DNA from: Bacillota bacterium | Lineage (GTDB): Bacteria > Bacillota > Bacilli > Paenibacillales > Paenibacillaceae | NCBI GenBank assembly: GCA_023391635.1 | Contig: JAEWAQ010000040.1 | Span: 1-59,478, forward strand | Reading direction: 5' to 3' | DNA: 59,478 bases | Part shown: one piece after another, positions 14,994 to 24,362 of the stretch | How positions within the stretch are numbered: the first letter of the stretch is position 1 | How the letters are laid out: each line of letters opens with the position of its first letter | The notes under the pieces: generated by a model | What the model saw: only the letters and a program-made list of their open reading frames with translations | Database searches by the model: none | Told to the model about the DNA's origin: nothing | Position numbers and translations under genes: made by a program

Positions 14994-17782
14994 TGCGCAT
15001 ACTCGTCTTGCTGGTCATGAAAATGTGGCAGAACCGCTGGTTCACGCTCAGCACGCTGATCGGATTGACGGTCGCGGCGGCATTCGCGATGAGCATCCCG
15101 ATGTATGCGGACGGAACGCTGAAACGCGTCGTGGCGAGCACGCTGCAGGAGAAGACGCAAGGTATGCCTGCCGCCTCGCTATATATGAAAAATCAGACGA
15201 GCGGAATGGACGATCGCGATGCGGAAGGGCTTGCGGAAGCGGACGGCTGGATTCGCGGCGAATTGCCGGATCGGATCGGGTTTCCCGTACTGGCATCGTC
15301 GGCCAGATTCGCGCTGCCGATGTCTACGGTCCGGTCTGTCGACGCTGGTGGCGGAGGCGGGAGTCGGCTGGTGCGGATGGAGCTGGCCGCGCAGCGCAGC
15401 CTGTCGGATCGGATCCGGATGACGACGGGGCAGTTGCCGCGGGACGGCTTGCATGACGGCGTATTGGAAGTTCTTGTGCTGGAAGATACACTGAATCGCT
15501 ACGCCTGGCGCATCGGCGATACCTTCTATTACGATGCGAAAGACCGCGATGGGAACAAACGGCGGCTCTCGGTGCGCATCGCAGGTGCCTACCGCTTGCA
15601 GGATGAGGCGGACTTGAGCTGGGCGGTGGACGGCAAGGATCGGCTGGCCGAGACGCTCTGGGTCAGCGAGGCGACGATGACGGACACGCTGCTTGGGGAT
15701 GAAGAGTTAAGCCTGGACTCAGCCGGCTGGTACTATGCGTTCGATCTGCAAAATATCCGCATGCATGATCTGGCGCCTCTCATCGGAGAACTGCAGCGTC
15801 TGGAGGTCGCTCTTCACGGCAAGTTGGAAAATACGAAAGTAAGTTTGACGTTCCTGGATATGCTGCGCGACTTCGAGCGGCAGGGCGTGCGGCTGCAGGC
15901 TATGCTGCTTGCGCTGGCGGCACCGGTGCTGGCGATGGTGCTGTACTTCATCGCGCTGAATGCGACGTTGTCCTTGACGCGGCAGCGGGGCGAGATCGCC
16001 GTGCTGCAGAGTCGGGGGGCGCGTCCGCTGCAGATCGCCGCGCTGTACGCGATCGAGGCGGCGCTGCTCGGGGCGGCGGCGCTGCTGGCCGGCCTTGCGC
16101 TGGCCTGGTTCATGGCCAAGACGATCGGCTCGTCGAGCGGGTTCCTGTCCTTCGTCCATCGCAAGTCCATACCGGTCGGCTGGACGAATGGAGCGCTGCT
16201 GAACGGGGTGATTGCGACAGGGCTTGCCGCCGCGGCGGGAACGCTGCCGATCCGCACCTATGCCGGAGCGTCGATCGTGCAGATGACCCAGCAGCGGGCC
16301 AGAGCGGACAGGGCGCCTTACTGGCAGCGTTACTGGCTGGATGCGGCTCTGCTCGCCGCCGCTGCTGGCGGCTGGTACATGCTCGATACCGGCCGGCTGG
16401 CTTCGACGATGAGCAGCGGCGGCGTAACGGCGATCGGGCCTGCGGTGTTCGTCATACCGGCGTTGCTGATCTTCGCCGCGGGGCTTGTCGTCCTGCGCGT
16501 TTTTCCGCTGCTGCTGCGCTTATGGAACGCCATGATGAGCCGTCGCATGCCCGTCACGGCTTATCTCACGCTGACGCAGCTCTCGCGTTCGGCGCCGACA
16601 TTCTATCCGCTCATGATTTTGCTCATTCTGACGATCGGGCTCGGCGTCTACAACGCTTCGGCGGCGCGGACGATGGACGTGAATGCGACAGATCGGACGA
16701 AGTACCAATATGGCAGCGACATCGTGTTGAAGACGGCTTGGGAAGGCGTGCTGGACGAACAGGATGCCAACAAGATTTATTATACGGAGCCGCCTTTCAC
16801 CGTCTATCGCGGCTTGGATGGCGTGGACGCGGCCGCGAGAGTCATGAAATCGGCGGCCAAAGCGGAGGTCGGAGGCAAGACGGCAGGGAGCGGACAGATC
16901 TTTGGCATCGACAACCGCGACTTCTACCGGACCGCCTGGTTCCGGGAGGATCTGTACGGTTACCCCCCTCATCGGTATCTCGACGCTTTGGGGTCGGCCG
17001 AACAGGCCGTACTCGTGTCGGAAGCGTTCGCCGCGCGATACGGGCTGCAAGCCGGAGACCCGCTGCGGTTGACGATCGGGTATGACAACCCGCCGGTCGA
17101 TTTCGTCGTGGTCGGCATCGTGCCGTATTGGCCCAGCCTGTACCCGGACGAATCGCCGTTCTTCATCGCCAATCTGGATTACTTGTACCAGCAGATAGAG
17201 AAGATTCCCTATGATGTCTGGTTGAATCTGAAGGAAGGGGCGCAGCTTGCTCCGATTCTGGAGATGCTTGCGGACCGCGGCATCGCGGTGGCGCAAGTGG
17301 ATGATGCCCGGGGCAAGCTGATCGAGGCACGGAATCACCCGGCCCAAGGGGGCGTGTTCGGCATGCTGAGCCTCGGCTTCCTGATCTCGCTCATCGTCTC
17401 GCTGCTCGGCTATCTTATCTTCTGGTTCTTCGCCCTATCCCGCCGGGTCGCCGAGCTCGGCATCCTTCGGGCGACCGGGCTGACGCGCGGGCAGGTGACC
17501 GGCATGCTGCTGCTGGAGCAATTGTTCACGACAGGCCTGTCGGTCGCAGCCGGCATCGGCCTCGGTACGGCGGCGAGCCGTCTGTTCCTGCCGTTCCTGG
17601 AGAGCGGGCCTGCGGACGGCGCACGCCAGGTGCCGCCGCTGCGGGTCGTATTCGGAGCGGAGGGCATGACGGGACTGTATGCCGCGATCGGAGTCATGCT
17701 GGCATCCGGCCTGTGCCTGCTCGTGTGGCAGTTGCGGCGGCTGCGCATCACGCAAGCCGTCAAGCTGGGCGAAGAACGTTAG
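14993..17782 (+). CDS. FtsX/MacB-like ABC permease with ten predicted TM helices
   Basis: Large permease of 929 residues. One helix near residues 13-37 is followed by a long extracytoplasmic domain (about 40-295). Helices follow at about 303-327, 347-374, 402-420, 447-466, 473-505 and 528-550, then a second extracytoplasmic domain (about 555-785) and three C-terminal helices ending LLVWQLRRLRI. The FtsX core motif ALSRRVAELGILRATGLTRGQV sits in the C-terminal half and TRQRGEIAVLQSRGARPLQI in the N-terminal half. This fits the ten-helix, two-FtsX-unit plan. Its ATG overlaps the adaptor stop (TAATG). It probably exports or extracts a lipophilic or peptide substrate. Confidence 0.9.
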   Translation: MRILVLLVMKMWQNRWFTLSTLIGLTVAAAFAMSIPMYADGTLKRVVASTLQEKTQGMPAASLYMKNQTSGMDDRDAEGLAEADGWIRGELPDRIGFPVLASSARFALPMSTVRSVDAGGGGGSRLVRMELAAQRSLSDRIRMTTGQLPRDGLHDGVLEVLVLEDTLNRYAWRIGDTFYYDAKDRDGNKRRLSVRIAGAYRLQDEADLSWAVDGKDRLAETLWVSEATMTDTLLGDEELSLDSAGWYYAFDLQNIRMHDLAPLIGELQRLEVALHGKLENTKVSLTFLDMLRDFERQGVRLQAMLLALAAPVLAMVLYFIALNATLSLTRQRGEIAVLQSRGARPLQIAALYAIEAALLGAAALLAGLALAWFMAKTIGSSSGFLSFVHRKSIPVGWTNGALLNGVIATGLAAAAGTLPIRTYAGASIVQMTQQRARADRAPYWQRYWLDAALLAAAAGGWYMLDTGRLASTMSSGGVTAIGPAVFVIPALLIFAAGLVVLRVFPLLLRLWNAMMSRRMPVTAYLTLTQLSRSAPTFYPLMILLILTIGLGVYNASAARTMDVNATDRTKYQYGSDIVLKTAWEGVLDEQDANKIYYTEPPFTVYRGLDGVDAAARVMKSAAKAEVGGKTAGSGQIFGIDNRDFYRTAWFREDLYGYPPHRYLDALGSAEQAVLVSEAFAARYGLQAGDPLRLTIGYDNPPVDFVVVGIVPYWPSLYPDESPFFIANLDYLYQQIEKIPYDVWLNLKEGAQLAPILEMLADRGIAVAQVDDARGKLIEARNHPAQGGVFGMLSLGFLISLIVSLLGYLIFWFFALSRRVAELGILRATGLTRGQVTGMLLLEQLFTTGLSVAAGIGLGTAASRLFLPFLESGPADGARQVPPLRVVFGAEGMTGLYAAIGVMLASGLCLLVWQLRRLRITQAVKLGEER

Positions 17783-17868
17783 GGCGGCAGCTTGGCATAA
17801 TGACGGTCGTGTACGGATCGTCAGCACGATTCGCGGTCGGCGATATTCGGCAGAAGGAGACGAGACGC

Positions 17869-18843
17869 ATGATCCACTGCGAGGGCCTGGTGAAAATATT
17901 CAAATCCGACGATGTCGAGGTCGTGGCGCTGCAAGGGTTGAACTTAACGGTGGCGCGAGGCGAGATGATGGCGATCATCGGCAACAGCGGGAGCGGCAAA
18001 TCGACGCTGCTGAACATCCTGGGCGGGCTCGATCGGCCGTCCGCCGGGCAAGCGACGGTTGGTTCGTGGAATCTGTTGAAAATGACCGACGATCAGCTGA
18101 TCGAGTATAAGCGGAAGACGGTCGGGTTCATCTGGCAGAACAACGGCCGAAACCTCGTGCCCTACTTGACGGCACTGCAGAACGTCGAACTGCCGATGCT
18201 TATTCAGGGCAAAGCGGATCGCGCGTATGCGAAGCAACTGCTGGAAGCCGTCGGACTGTCGCACCGGACGGCCAGTCGGCTGACGCAGCTGAGCGGCGGC
18301 GAACAGCAGCGGGTCGCGATGGCGATCGCGCTGGCCAACCGGCCGCAGCTCGTGCTGGCCGACGAGCCGACGGGATCGGTCGACAGCGCGACGGGGGAGC
18401 AGCTATTGGCGATCTTCCGCCAGCTGAACCGGGAAATGGGCGTCACGATCGTCATCGTCACTCATGACCTGTCGGTCGCGGACAAGGTCGACCGGGTCGT
18501 GGCGATCCGCGACGGGCTGACCAGTACGGAGTGGGTCAGACGGGGGGAGGATGCTTATCAAGCGCTAGATCGTTCGACCTTGTCAGAAGAGGCGGAAACT
18601 ACTGCGGCACAGGAAATCGGTTCAACGAAGAAGAGTACCTTTACGCGGCATGAGGAATTCGTCGTCATTGACCGGCTGGGCCGTCTGCAAGTGCCGAAGG
18701 CGTATCTGGACACGATGCGTGTGGAGGACAAGGCGGTGCTGGAATTCGACGGCGGCCGCGTGATCATTCGCCCTCCGCAAGGGGTGGACACAGGGACGGA
18801 GGCGGCTGCGGGAGATGATGAAGCCGGAACCCGGACTGAATGA
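17869..18843 (+). CDS. ABC ATPase with C-terminal AbrB-like domain
   Basis: ATPase of 324 residues, about 90 longer than its relatives. Residues 1-225 are a LolD/MacB-type ATPase: Walker A GNSGSGKSTLL, Q-loop GFIWQNNGRN, signature LSGGEQQRVAMA, Walker B LVLADEPTGSVD and IVTHD. Residues about 265-315 resemble a swapped-hairpin AbrB/SpoVT domain: FVVIDRLGRLQVPKAYLDTM, then EDKAVLEFDGGRVIIRPPQG. ATG 17869 follows AGAAGGAGA. The gene is 86 bases after the permease and its end overlaps the sigma-factor start by 29 bases. The tail could bind DNA or simply dimerise; both are inference. Confidence 0.85.
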   Translation: MIHCEGLVKIFKSDDVEVVALQGLNLTVARGEMMAIIGNSGSGKSTLLNILGGLDRPSAGQATVGSWNLLKMTDDQLIEYKRKTVGFIWQNNGRNLVPYLTALQNVELPMLIQGKADRAYAKQLLEAVGLSHRTASRLTQLSGGEQQRVAMAIALANRPQLVLADEPTGSVDSATGEQLLAIFRQLNREMGVTIVIVTHDLSVADKVDRVVAIRDGLTSTEWVRRGEDAYQALDRSTLSEEAETTAAQEIGSTKKSTFTRHEEFVVIDRLGRLQVPKAYLDTMRVEDKAVLEFDGGRVIIRPPQGVDTGTEAAAGDDEAGTRTE

Positions 18844-19330
18844 CCTGTTCGTCGCTCACGCCACGCACTTGCGCAACTATATGCTCAAGCTGACGCGCGA
18901 TCGGGAGGATGCCGCCGACCTCGTGCAGGAGACTTTTCTTCGGCTATGCCAGCAAGATCGCCTGCCTCCTTATCCGCGTACTTGGCTCGCGCGGACCGGA
19001 TACCGGCTGTTCGTGGACGAGTGGCGGCGCAAGCGGCGGGCAAGAGGGCGGATGGTGACGCCTAACCCGGTCGGCTGCACGATGCCCGAGCAAGCGTATC
19101 TCGAACGCGAGCTCGAAGACGAGGTAGATCGGCTGCTGCAGAGATTACATCCGCGCGCTCGCGACGCATTCCGCCTGCGGGTCCGTGGGAGTCTGAGCTA
19201 CGGGGATATCGCGCAATTGCTGGGCTGCTCCGAGAACGCGATCAAATCCTGCATGCGGCGGGGGAGGGTGCATCTGGCGCAATGGTTGTCCGATGTCGCG
19301 GCTCCGCGGAAGGTTGAGCGAGCTGAATAG
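18815..19330 (+). CDS. ECF-family RNA polymerase sigma factor
   Basis: A 171-residue sigma-70-like protein with only regions 2 and 4. Region 2 is at about residues 8-75 (YMLKLTRDREDAADLVQETFLRL, then TWLARTGYRLFVDEWRRKRR). Region 4 is at about 108-160 (LHPRARDAFRLRVRGSLSYGDIAQLLGCSENAIKSCMRRGR). The start overlaps the ATPase gene; ATG 18815 and 18818 are both possible. No anti-sigma gene follows, so control may come through the two-component system or through transcription. It may recognise the shared TAACCC-N16-CGG promoters at 9398 and 11636. Confidence 0.88.
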   Translation: MMKPEPGLNDLFVAHATHLRNYMLKLTRDREDAADLVQETFLRLCQQDRLPPYPRTWLARTGYRLFVDEWRRKRRARGRMVTPNPVGCTMPEQAYLERELEDEVDRLLQRLHPRARDAFRLRVRGSLSYGDIAQLLGCSENAIKSCMRRGRVHLAQWLSDVAAPRKVERAE

Positions 19331-19393
19331 GACCCCGGGAAGCGTGCGATACTAATGTTTGCCAACAACGTCGTACCGGTTAATGGAGGGTCC

Positions 19394-20416
19394 ATGACAA
19401 CGCAGAAACCGCATGCCAAAAGCCACAATATCGAGTTTTCTTGCACGGAAATCGGCGGCCTGTGGGGCGTTTTCTATCAAGAAAGCTTGTCTTTCTGCTT
19501 CCTTACCTACTTCGTCAAGCATCTTCAGGATGCGGAGATCGTACCGCTTGCCGCCGAGGCTTTGAAAATCACGCAAGGTCGGCTGAGCCGCATTCGCAAG
19601 TTCTTCGAAGACGAGCACTTTCCTGTCCCAATTGCCTTTACGGAAGATGACGTGAATCCTGAGGCTCCCCAGTTGTTTCATGATTCTTTCACGCTGAGCT
19701 ACCTGTATATGGCGAATCGGCTGAAAATAATCAACTATGCGTATGTCGCGACCAATAACGTTCGACTGGACGTGCTTGATTTTTTCACGGAATGTCTTCA
19801 TACGTCGACGGAGTCGCTCGGGAAAGCTGTCAAACTGCTGCTGTCCAAAGGGATCTATGATCGGCCGCCGAAGATGAACTATCCGGACAGGATCGAATTC
19901 GTCCAGAATGGATCGATGATTTCGGGATTTCTGAGCAAGAGCCGGCCGCTGAATGCGATTGAACTGTCTGAAATCTACTTCAATATCGAGCGGAACTACT
20001 TCTCTGTGCTGATCACACTGGCCTTCGCGCAAGTCATGAAGGACGAGAAATTGAAGAAATTCATCTTGAAGGGGAAGGAGATCAGCGAAAAACAGATCCA
20101 TTTCTTCAACAATCTGTTGATGAAGTCCGATCTGCTCGGGACGGTGCCGACTTCGATGGAAGTCACGGCCTCGACCGTCTCGCCGTTCTCTGACAAGCTG
20201 ATCATTGCGATGCTGAATGCGCTGAATTCCGTTGATATCAGTCTGATTTCACACGCCATGTCGGTATCGATGAGGGTTGATCTGGTGGCGCAGTACACGA
20301 AGATCGTCGGGGAAATCATGTTGTATGCCAAGGAAACGTTCGACATCATGGTCGAGCGGAATTGGTTGGAACAGCCGCCGTTAGTTACGGACAGGGACAA
20401 GCTTATTCATTCTTGA
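19394..20416 (+). CDS. DUF3231-like protein
   Basis: A 340-residue helical protein of a family frequent in Bacillus and Paenibacillus and known only as DUF3231. Two similar halves are visible: FSCTEIGGLWGVFYQESLS with YFVKHL..AEI near the N-terminus, and RPLNAIELSEIYFNIERNYFSVLITLAF near residue 185, each followed by segments of the form KKFILKGKEISEKQ.HFFNNLLM. The duplication suggests two ferritin-like helical bundles. ATG 19394 has GGAGG five bases upstream; an in-frame ATG at 19355 lacks one. Its role is unknown, though many members occur in sporulating bacteria. Confidence 0.8.
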   Translation: MTTQKPHAKSHNIEFSCTEIGGLWGVFYQESLSFCFLTYFVKHLQDAEIVPLAAEALKITQGRLSRIRKFFEDEHFPVPIAFTEDDVNPEAPQLFHDSFTLSYLYMANRLKIINYAYVATNNVRLDVLDFFTECLHTSTESLGKAVKLLLSKGIYDRPPKMNYPDRIEFVQNGSMISGFLSKSRPLNAIELSEIYFNIERNYFSVLITLAFAQVMKDEKLKKFILKGKEISEKQIHFFNNLLMKSDLLGTVPTSMEVTASTVSPFSDKLIIAMLNALNSVDISLISHAMSVSMRVDLVAQYTKIVGEIMLYAKETFDIMVERNWLEQPPLVTDRDKLIHS

Positions 20417-20644
20417 TAGGAACCCGTATCGGCCGACGAATTCGTTCCTGTATCGGTTGATCAACAAATCAGCGCCGTCGCGGCTGCCCTTGAGGCGGCA
20501 TTGCGATCGGCGCTGCTGCGCTTTCGTATTCGGCTGGACTTGCGTCATCGGCTTGCGCTGCCAGCTTAATCGGCTATCCGCCGGGTCCGGCTGGCCTTCC
20601 CTCATCGCTCTAAGGCGATCCTTCTTCGCTTGCGACATTCCCAT
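20381..20644 (-). CDS. Small basic protein of unknown function
   Basis: An 87-residue, Arg/Lys/Gln-rich protein starting MGMSQAKKDRLRAMREGQ. Short proteins with this MGxSQAKKxR start are, to my recollection, common and uncharacterised in Paenibacillaceae. The ATG at 20644 has GAGAGGAG at a good distance. Its last 36 bases overlap the convergent DUF3231-like gene. A TATAAT on the minus strand near 20727-20732 could be its -10. Confidence 0.6.
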   Translation of the reverse strand: MGMSQAKKDRLRAMREGQPDPADSRLSWQRKPMTQVQPNTKAQQRRSQCRLKGSRDGADLLINRYRNEFVGRYGFLSRMNKLVPVRN

Positions 20645-20749
20645 GGTGAAGCTCCTCTCTTGATTCAAGTTTGACGGTATTTCGGATGATAACCATTGCC
20701 GTCTTCGAGAAACATAATACTATAATTATACGATGATGGGAAGAGGCGG

Positions 20750-20789
20750 AGCGCCGTCAGCCTCGGGAGTTCCCGATTCTGACGGCGCT
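20750..20789 (-). terminator. Hairpin downstream of the GH2 gene
   Basis: AGCGCCGTCAG (20750-20760) pairs perfectly with CTGACGGCGCT (20779-20789), and CGGGA/TCCCG extends the stem inside. It starts seven bases beyond the GH2 stop. T-runs are weak, so it may act as a 3' stabiliser as well as a terminator. Confidence 0.65.
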
Positions 20790-20795
20790 TGCGTA

Positions 20796-23700
20796 TCAGT
20801 CAGGCAAGAACCGGAACCATCGCAGATCGAACTGGCTGCCGGGCAGAAACACGAACGTGACCGTGAGCGGGCCGGCGATGGGCTCCAGCGGGAATGATTG
20901 CTCTGTATACTCGCCTTCTGCAGCGTGTCGGTCGAACTCCACGATCTGTCGCGATTCGCCGTCGGGCCCGCTAAACAGGATATGGATCGTGTTCTTGTCG
21001 AGCGGCGAACGCCCGCAGATGACGAGCTTCGTGCTTCCCCCCGCGCCGAAATCCATATCTTCGTAGATCAGCGAGACGTTGTTGCCGATCCGCTCGACGG
21101 CGTCTTCGGACAAGGCGAAGGAATCCCCGTAGATGCGGGTATGGTCCAGTGCACCCAGACGCGCGAATGCTTTGTTCGGCTTGGCGAACCGGAAGCCCTT
21201 CAGGTGAATTTTGCGTCGCAGCACGAAGGTGAGAGACGTGATGCCGCACAATCGGCGGGGCAGCCGATACGTCTCTTCCTGGTATACATTCCATCGTGAA
21301 GGCTTCTGATAGGTCACCCTGGCCAGCATCTCGGAGGCTTGACTGTCGCCCGGCATTCCCTTCCAGATCTCAATCGGAAATTCCTCGCTGTCAAGGGCGA
21401 AGACCGGAAGCGTCAGCTCATCCGAGCCATAGCTGCCGAAGTCGACATTGTCGAAGCAGATCCAACTTTCTCCGTCCCGCGCTGTCGCCATGCCGCGTTC
21501 GTTGCCGTTCGTCAAGTTCCGGCTTGCGGGTCCGTGGAAGCCGGCCGACACGAATTCATACGGATTCAGGCAAGCTTGACCGAGCCCTTCGATCCGGAAT
21601 TCCATCTGCGAGTAGAGCCGGATACGGTCTGCGCCGTTCGTCGTCGCGCAGCGGATATAGACTTCGCCGTCTCCGTTGGCCGTAATGACGGCTTCATGTC
21701 CATCCGCTTCGATCGTCGCGATATTGGCGTCGATCCCGGCTGCGTTCGTGATCCGCCACTGTACGTCACGGTAAGTTGCATGGGCTGGATGGAGCTTCAC
21801 CCGTACCGGCAGGGAACGGTTCTCCGGCGTCAGCCGGTTGCCTTGCGGGCAGATAATCTCAAGCTTGCGAACGGGAACTTCGTCGATACGGTCAAAGTTG
21901 TTGCCGTTACAGCCGTCATCCCGCACGAACTCTTTGTCCGGTGCTCCGGACCAACGATCGTACAACGCAAGCGCATTGCGGTCCGCCGAGTCGACAACGT
22001 CAGCCGGTATCGCCGTCAAATTCAGCTCTTCGGCTTGCAGCCCCCGCGAAGCGGCCCGTACCGTAATCGCGCCGACTTCCAATGTCGCGGCGATGACAGC
22101 CAGCAACTTGCCGCTGAACAGGCGCCGATTGTCGCCTTTGTAAGAATCGTAGTCCGTGCTGTCCCCGTTATCCAGCCCGACCAGCCGGCCGGGGCCCTCG
22201 ACCGTCACCTGTACGCGATTGTTGGCGTTCCAGACCGGATGACCGTCGCGATCGATGGCGCTAATTTCCACGAAGATCAGGTCGGAGCCGTCCGCCGCGA
22301 GCTCGGTCTTGTCGGGCTTGAGCACAAGCGCGACTGCATCTCCGAACGAAGCGCGGATATCTTCGGCGATAAGGGTGCCCTTATCGTCATACGCGACCGC
22401 CCGCAGCTTGCCCGGCACGTAAGGAATCCGCCATTCGCCGAGCAGCTTCTGCCCGTGCTCATGATCGATGTCGACGGCGCCCAGCGATGCCCCGTCGAGG
22501 AACAACTCGATCTTGGGCGCATTGGAACATACGCGCACATCAATCATCTGCCCGGGCGAGAAGTCCCAATGAGGGAAGACGTGCACCATCGGGCGAACTC
22601 TGTAGTCGGTCCATTCCGCTTGGTAGATAAAGAACGAATCTTTCTTGAAGCCTGCAGTGTCAAGTTGACCGAAGTAAGAATTCTTCGTGTGATACGGCGT
22701 CGGTTCCCCGATGTAGTCGAATCCGGTCCATAGAAACTGGCCGGGGGAGTAGGCGGCGTCGCGGTCGGCGATAATGCACCATTCCGTGCTCTTCGCCCCC
22801 CAGCTCGTGGAGCTGTTGCCGAGCGAGGAGCATTGCTCGTCGTCGTCCGCCAGCACGGACTGGGCCAGCGGAAAGTGATAGACGCCCCGGCTCTGTACCG
22901 TCGAGGAAGTCTCGCTGCCGTAGATGATCCAGTCGGGATGCTCTGCATGATGTTGATCGTAGTATTTCTCCGCGTAGTTATAACCGGCGAGCTTCACGAG
23001 ATCGGCGCACTTCTGCGCGTTCTCCCAAGGCATGTAGTTGGACCCGATCGTTACCGGCGCGTTGCCCTTCGGATCGTGCAGATGAACCTCGTCCCGCAGC
23101 ATTCGCGTCAATTCCAGCCCGCGTTCATCGGCATGAGTGTCGTAGATCTCGTTGCCGATGCTCCACATCAGGAGGCTCGGATGATTGCGGTCGCGGCGTA
23201 CCCAACTGGCCACGTCCTTGCGCCACCAGTCGGGAAAGAACCGGGCATAATCGTAGGTCGTCTTCTTCCGCTCCCACATGTCGAACGCTTCGGATACGAC
23301 GAGTATACCCATCTCGTCCGCCAAATCCATGAATTCGACGGCCGGCATGTTGTGTGCTGTACGGATCGCATTGACGCCCATCTCCTGCAGCAAGGCGATC
23401 TGCCTGCGGAGAGCGGCCTTGTTCACCGCGGCGCCGAGGCAGCCCAGGTCGTGATGCTGGCAGACGCCATGCAGCTTGACTTGTCGTCCGTTCAAAAAAA
23501 ATCCTCGCTGGCTGTCGAACGCCAAGGTTCGGAAGCCGAAGGTGTTCGTCTCCGTCATCGTGATGGCATTGCCATCCGTAAGCTCGGTGACTAGGCGGTA
23601 ACGGTAGGGCTGCGAGAGATCCCATAGTTGCGGCTGACCGATCGGGATGCGCGTGCTGACGCGCGCGATACCGTTGGGATCCGCGAATTCAGTTACTTCC

Positions 23701-24362
23701 GCCGCGGCTTCGGCCACGATTCTGCCGTCTGCATCGAGAACGCGGTGCCGTACGGCAAGGCCGGCAGTTCCGGCACCCACTGCGGCTCCAATCGCTGCAA
23801 AGCGGCCGGCTATTTCCAAGCGTTCTCCGAACACGACTTCTGTTTCCACATCCACGAACCACGCGCCGTCAGCCTCGCAGGACGTCGAGATATAGACGCC
23901 GTCGGCCGCGATATGCGTATCCGGGTACGTCCGCAGCCATACGTTCCGATAGATGCCCGCGCCGGAATACCATCTGGAATTCGGGGACTCGTGCACGACG
24001 CGGACGACGATCTCGTTGCTGCCTGCCTTCAAGTGCGGGGTGATGTCAAATTCGAACGTCGAGTATCCGTACTTCCACTCGCCAGCCGCTTGGCCGTTCA
24101 CATAGAGCGTCGAATTCATGTAGACCCCTTCGAATCGCAGAGATGCCCGAGTGCCCGAAGCCGACGCTTCAGGCCAAATGAACGTCTTGCGATACCAGCC
24201 TTCCCCGTTCTCGTACAAATTGCGCGCATCGTAGATCAGCCAATCGTGCGGCAAGTCGATGGGCGTCCAAGAGACGCTGTCGGCCACCGCGGCTGCGTAG
24301 CCGGTACCGAGCGGTTGTTTGGCGAACTGCCAATCGTCGTTGAATTTCCGATTCTCGTTCAT
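20796..24362 (-). CDS. Glycoside hydrolase family 2 enzyme with C-terminal accessory domains
   Basis: A 1188-residue GH2 protein. In order: sugar-binding jelly roll (about 1-180, with LPHDWLIYD), immunoglobulin-like sandwich, TIM barrel (about 290-590) with acid/base Glu405 in WSIGNE and nucleophile Glu484 in YGSETSS, further Ig-like domains, and two carbohydrate-binding-like modules (about 930-1040 and 1070-1188) with FGSYGSDELTLPVF and EDMDFGAGGSTKLVI. No signal peptide is present. Its ATG overlaps the AraC gene stop (ATGA), so the regulator and enzyme are co-expressed. GH2 includes beta-galactosidases, glucuronidases and mannosidases; context favours removing xylan or galactan side chains, but specificity is not readable. 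Confidence 0.9.
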   Translation of the reverse strand: MNENRKFNDDWQFAKQPLGTGYAAAVADSVSWTPIDLPHDWLIYDARNLYENGEGWYRKTFIWPEASASGTRASLRFEGVYMNSTLYVNGQAAGEWKYGYSTFEFDITPHLKAGSNEIVVRVVHESPNSRWYSGAGIYRNVWLRTYPDTHIAADGVYISTSCEADGAWFVDVETEVVFGERLEIAGRFAAIGAAVGAGTAGLAVRHRVLDADGRIVAEAAAEVTEFADPNGIARVSTRIPIGQPQLWDLSQPYRYRLVTELTDGNAITMTETNTFGFRTLAFDSQRGFFLNGRQVKLHGVCQHHDLGCLGAAVNKAALRRQIALLQEMGVNAIRTAHNMPAVEFMDLADEMGILVVSEAFDMWERKKTTYDYARFFPDWWRKDVASWVRRDRNHPSLLMWSIGNEIYDTHADERGLELTRMLRDEVHLHDPKGNAPVTIGSNYMPWENAQKCADLVKLAGYNYAEKYYDQHHAEHPDWIIYGSETSSTVQSRGVYHFPLAQSVLADDDEQCSSLGNSSTSWGAKSTEWCIIADRDAAYSPGQFLWTGFDYIGEPTPYHTKNSYFGQLDTAGFKKDSFFIYQAEWTDYRVRPMVHVFPHWDFSPGQMIDVRVCSNAPKIELFLDGASLGAVDIDHEHGQKLLGEWRIPYVPGKLRAVAYDDKGTLIAEDIRASFGDAVALVLKPDKTELAADGSDLIFVEISAIDRDGHPVWNANNRVQVTVEGPGRLVGLDNGDSTDYDSYKGDNRRLFSGKLLAVIAATLEVGAITVRAASRGLQAEELNLTAIPADVVDSADRNALALYDRWSGAPDKEFVRDDGCNGNNFDRIDEVPVRKLEIICPQGNRLTPENRSLPVRVKLHPAHATYRDVQWRITNAAGIDANIATIEADGHEAVITANGDGEVYIRCATTNGADRIRLYSQMEFRIEGLGQACLNPYEFVSAGFHGPASRNLTNGNERGMATARDGESWICFDNVDFGSYGSDELTLPVFALDSEEFPIEIWKGMPGDSQASEMLARVTYQKPSRWNVYQEETYRLPRRLCGITSLTFVLRRKIHLKGFRFAKPNKAFARLGALDHTRIYGDSFALSEDAVERIGNNVSLIYEDMDFGAGGSTKLVICGRSPLDKNTIHILFSGPDGESRQIVEFDRHAAEGEYTEQSFPLEPIAGPLTVTFVFLPGSQFDLRWFRFLPD

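Noticed and set aside
21339..22733. 464-codon plus-strand open frame within the GH2 gene
   Set aside because: Antisense to a clear GH2 protein with both catalytic glutamates.
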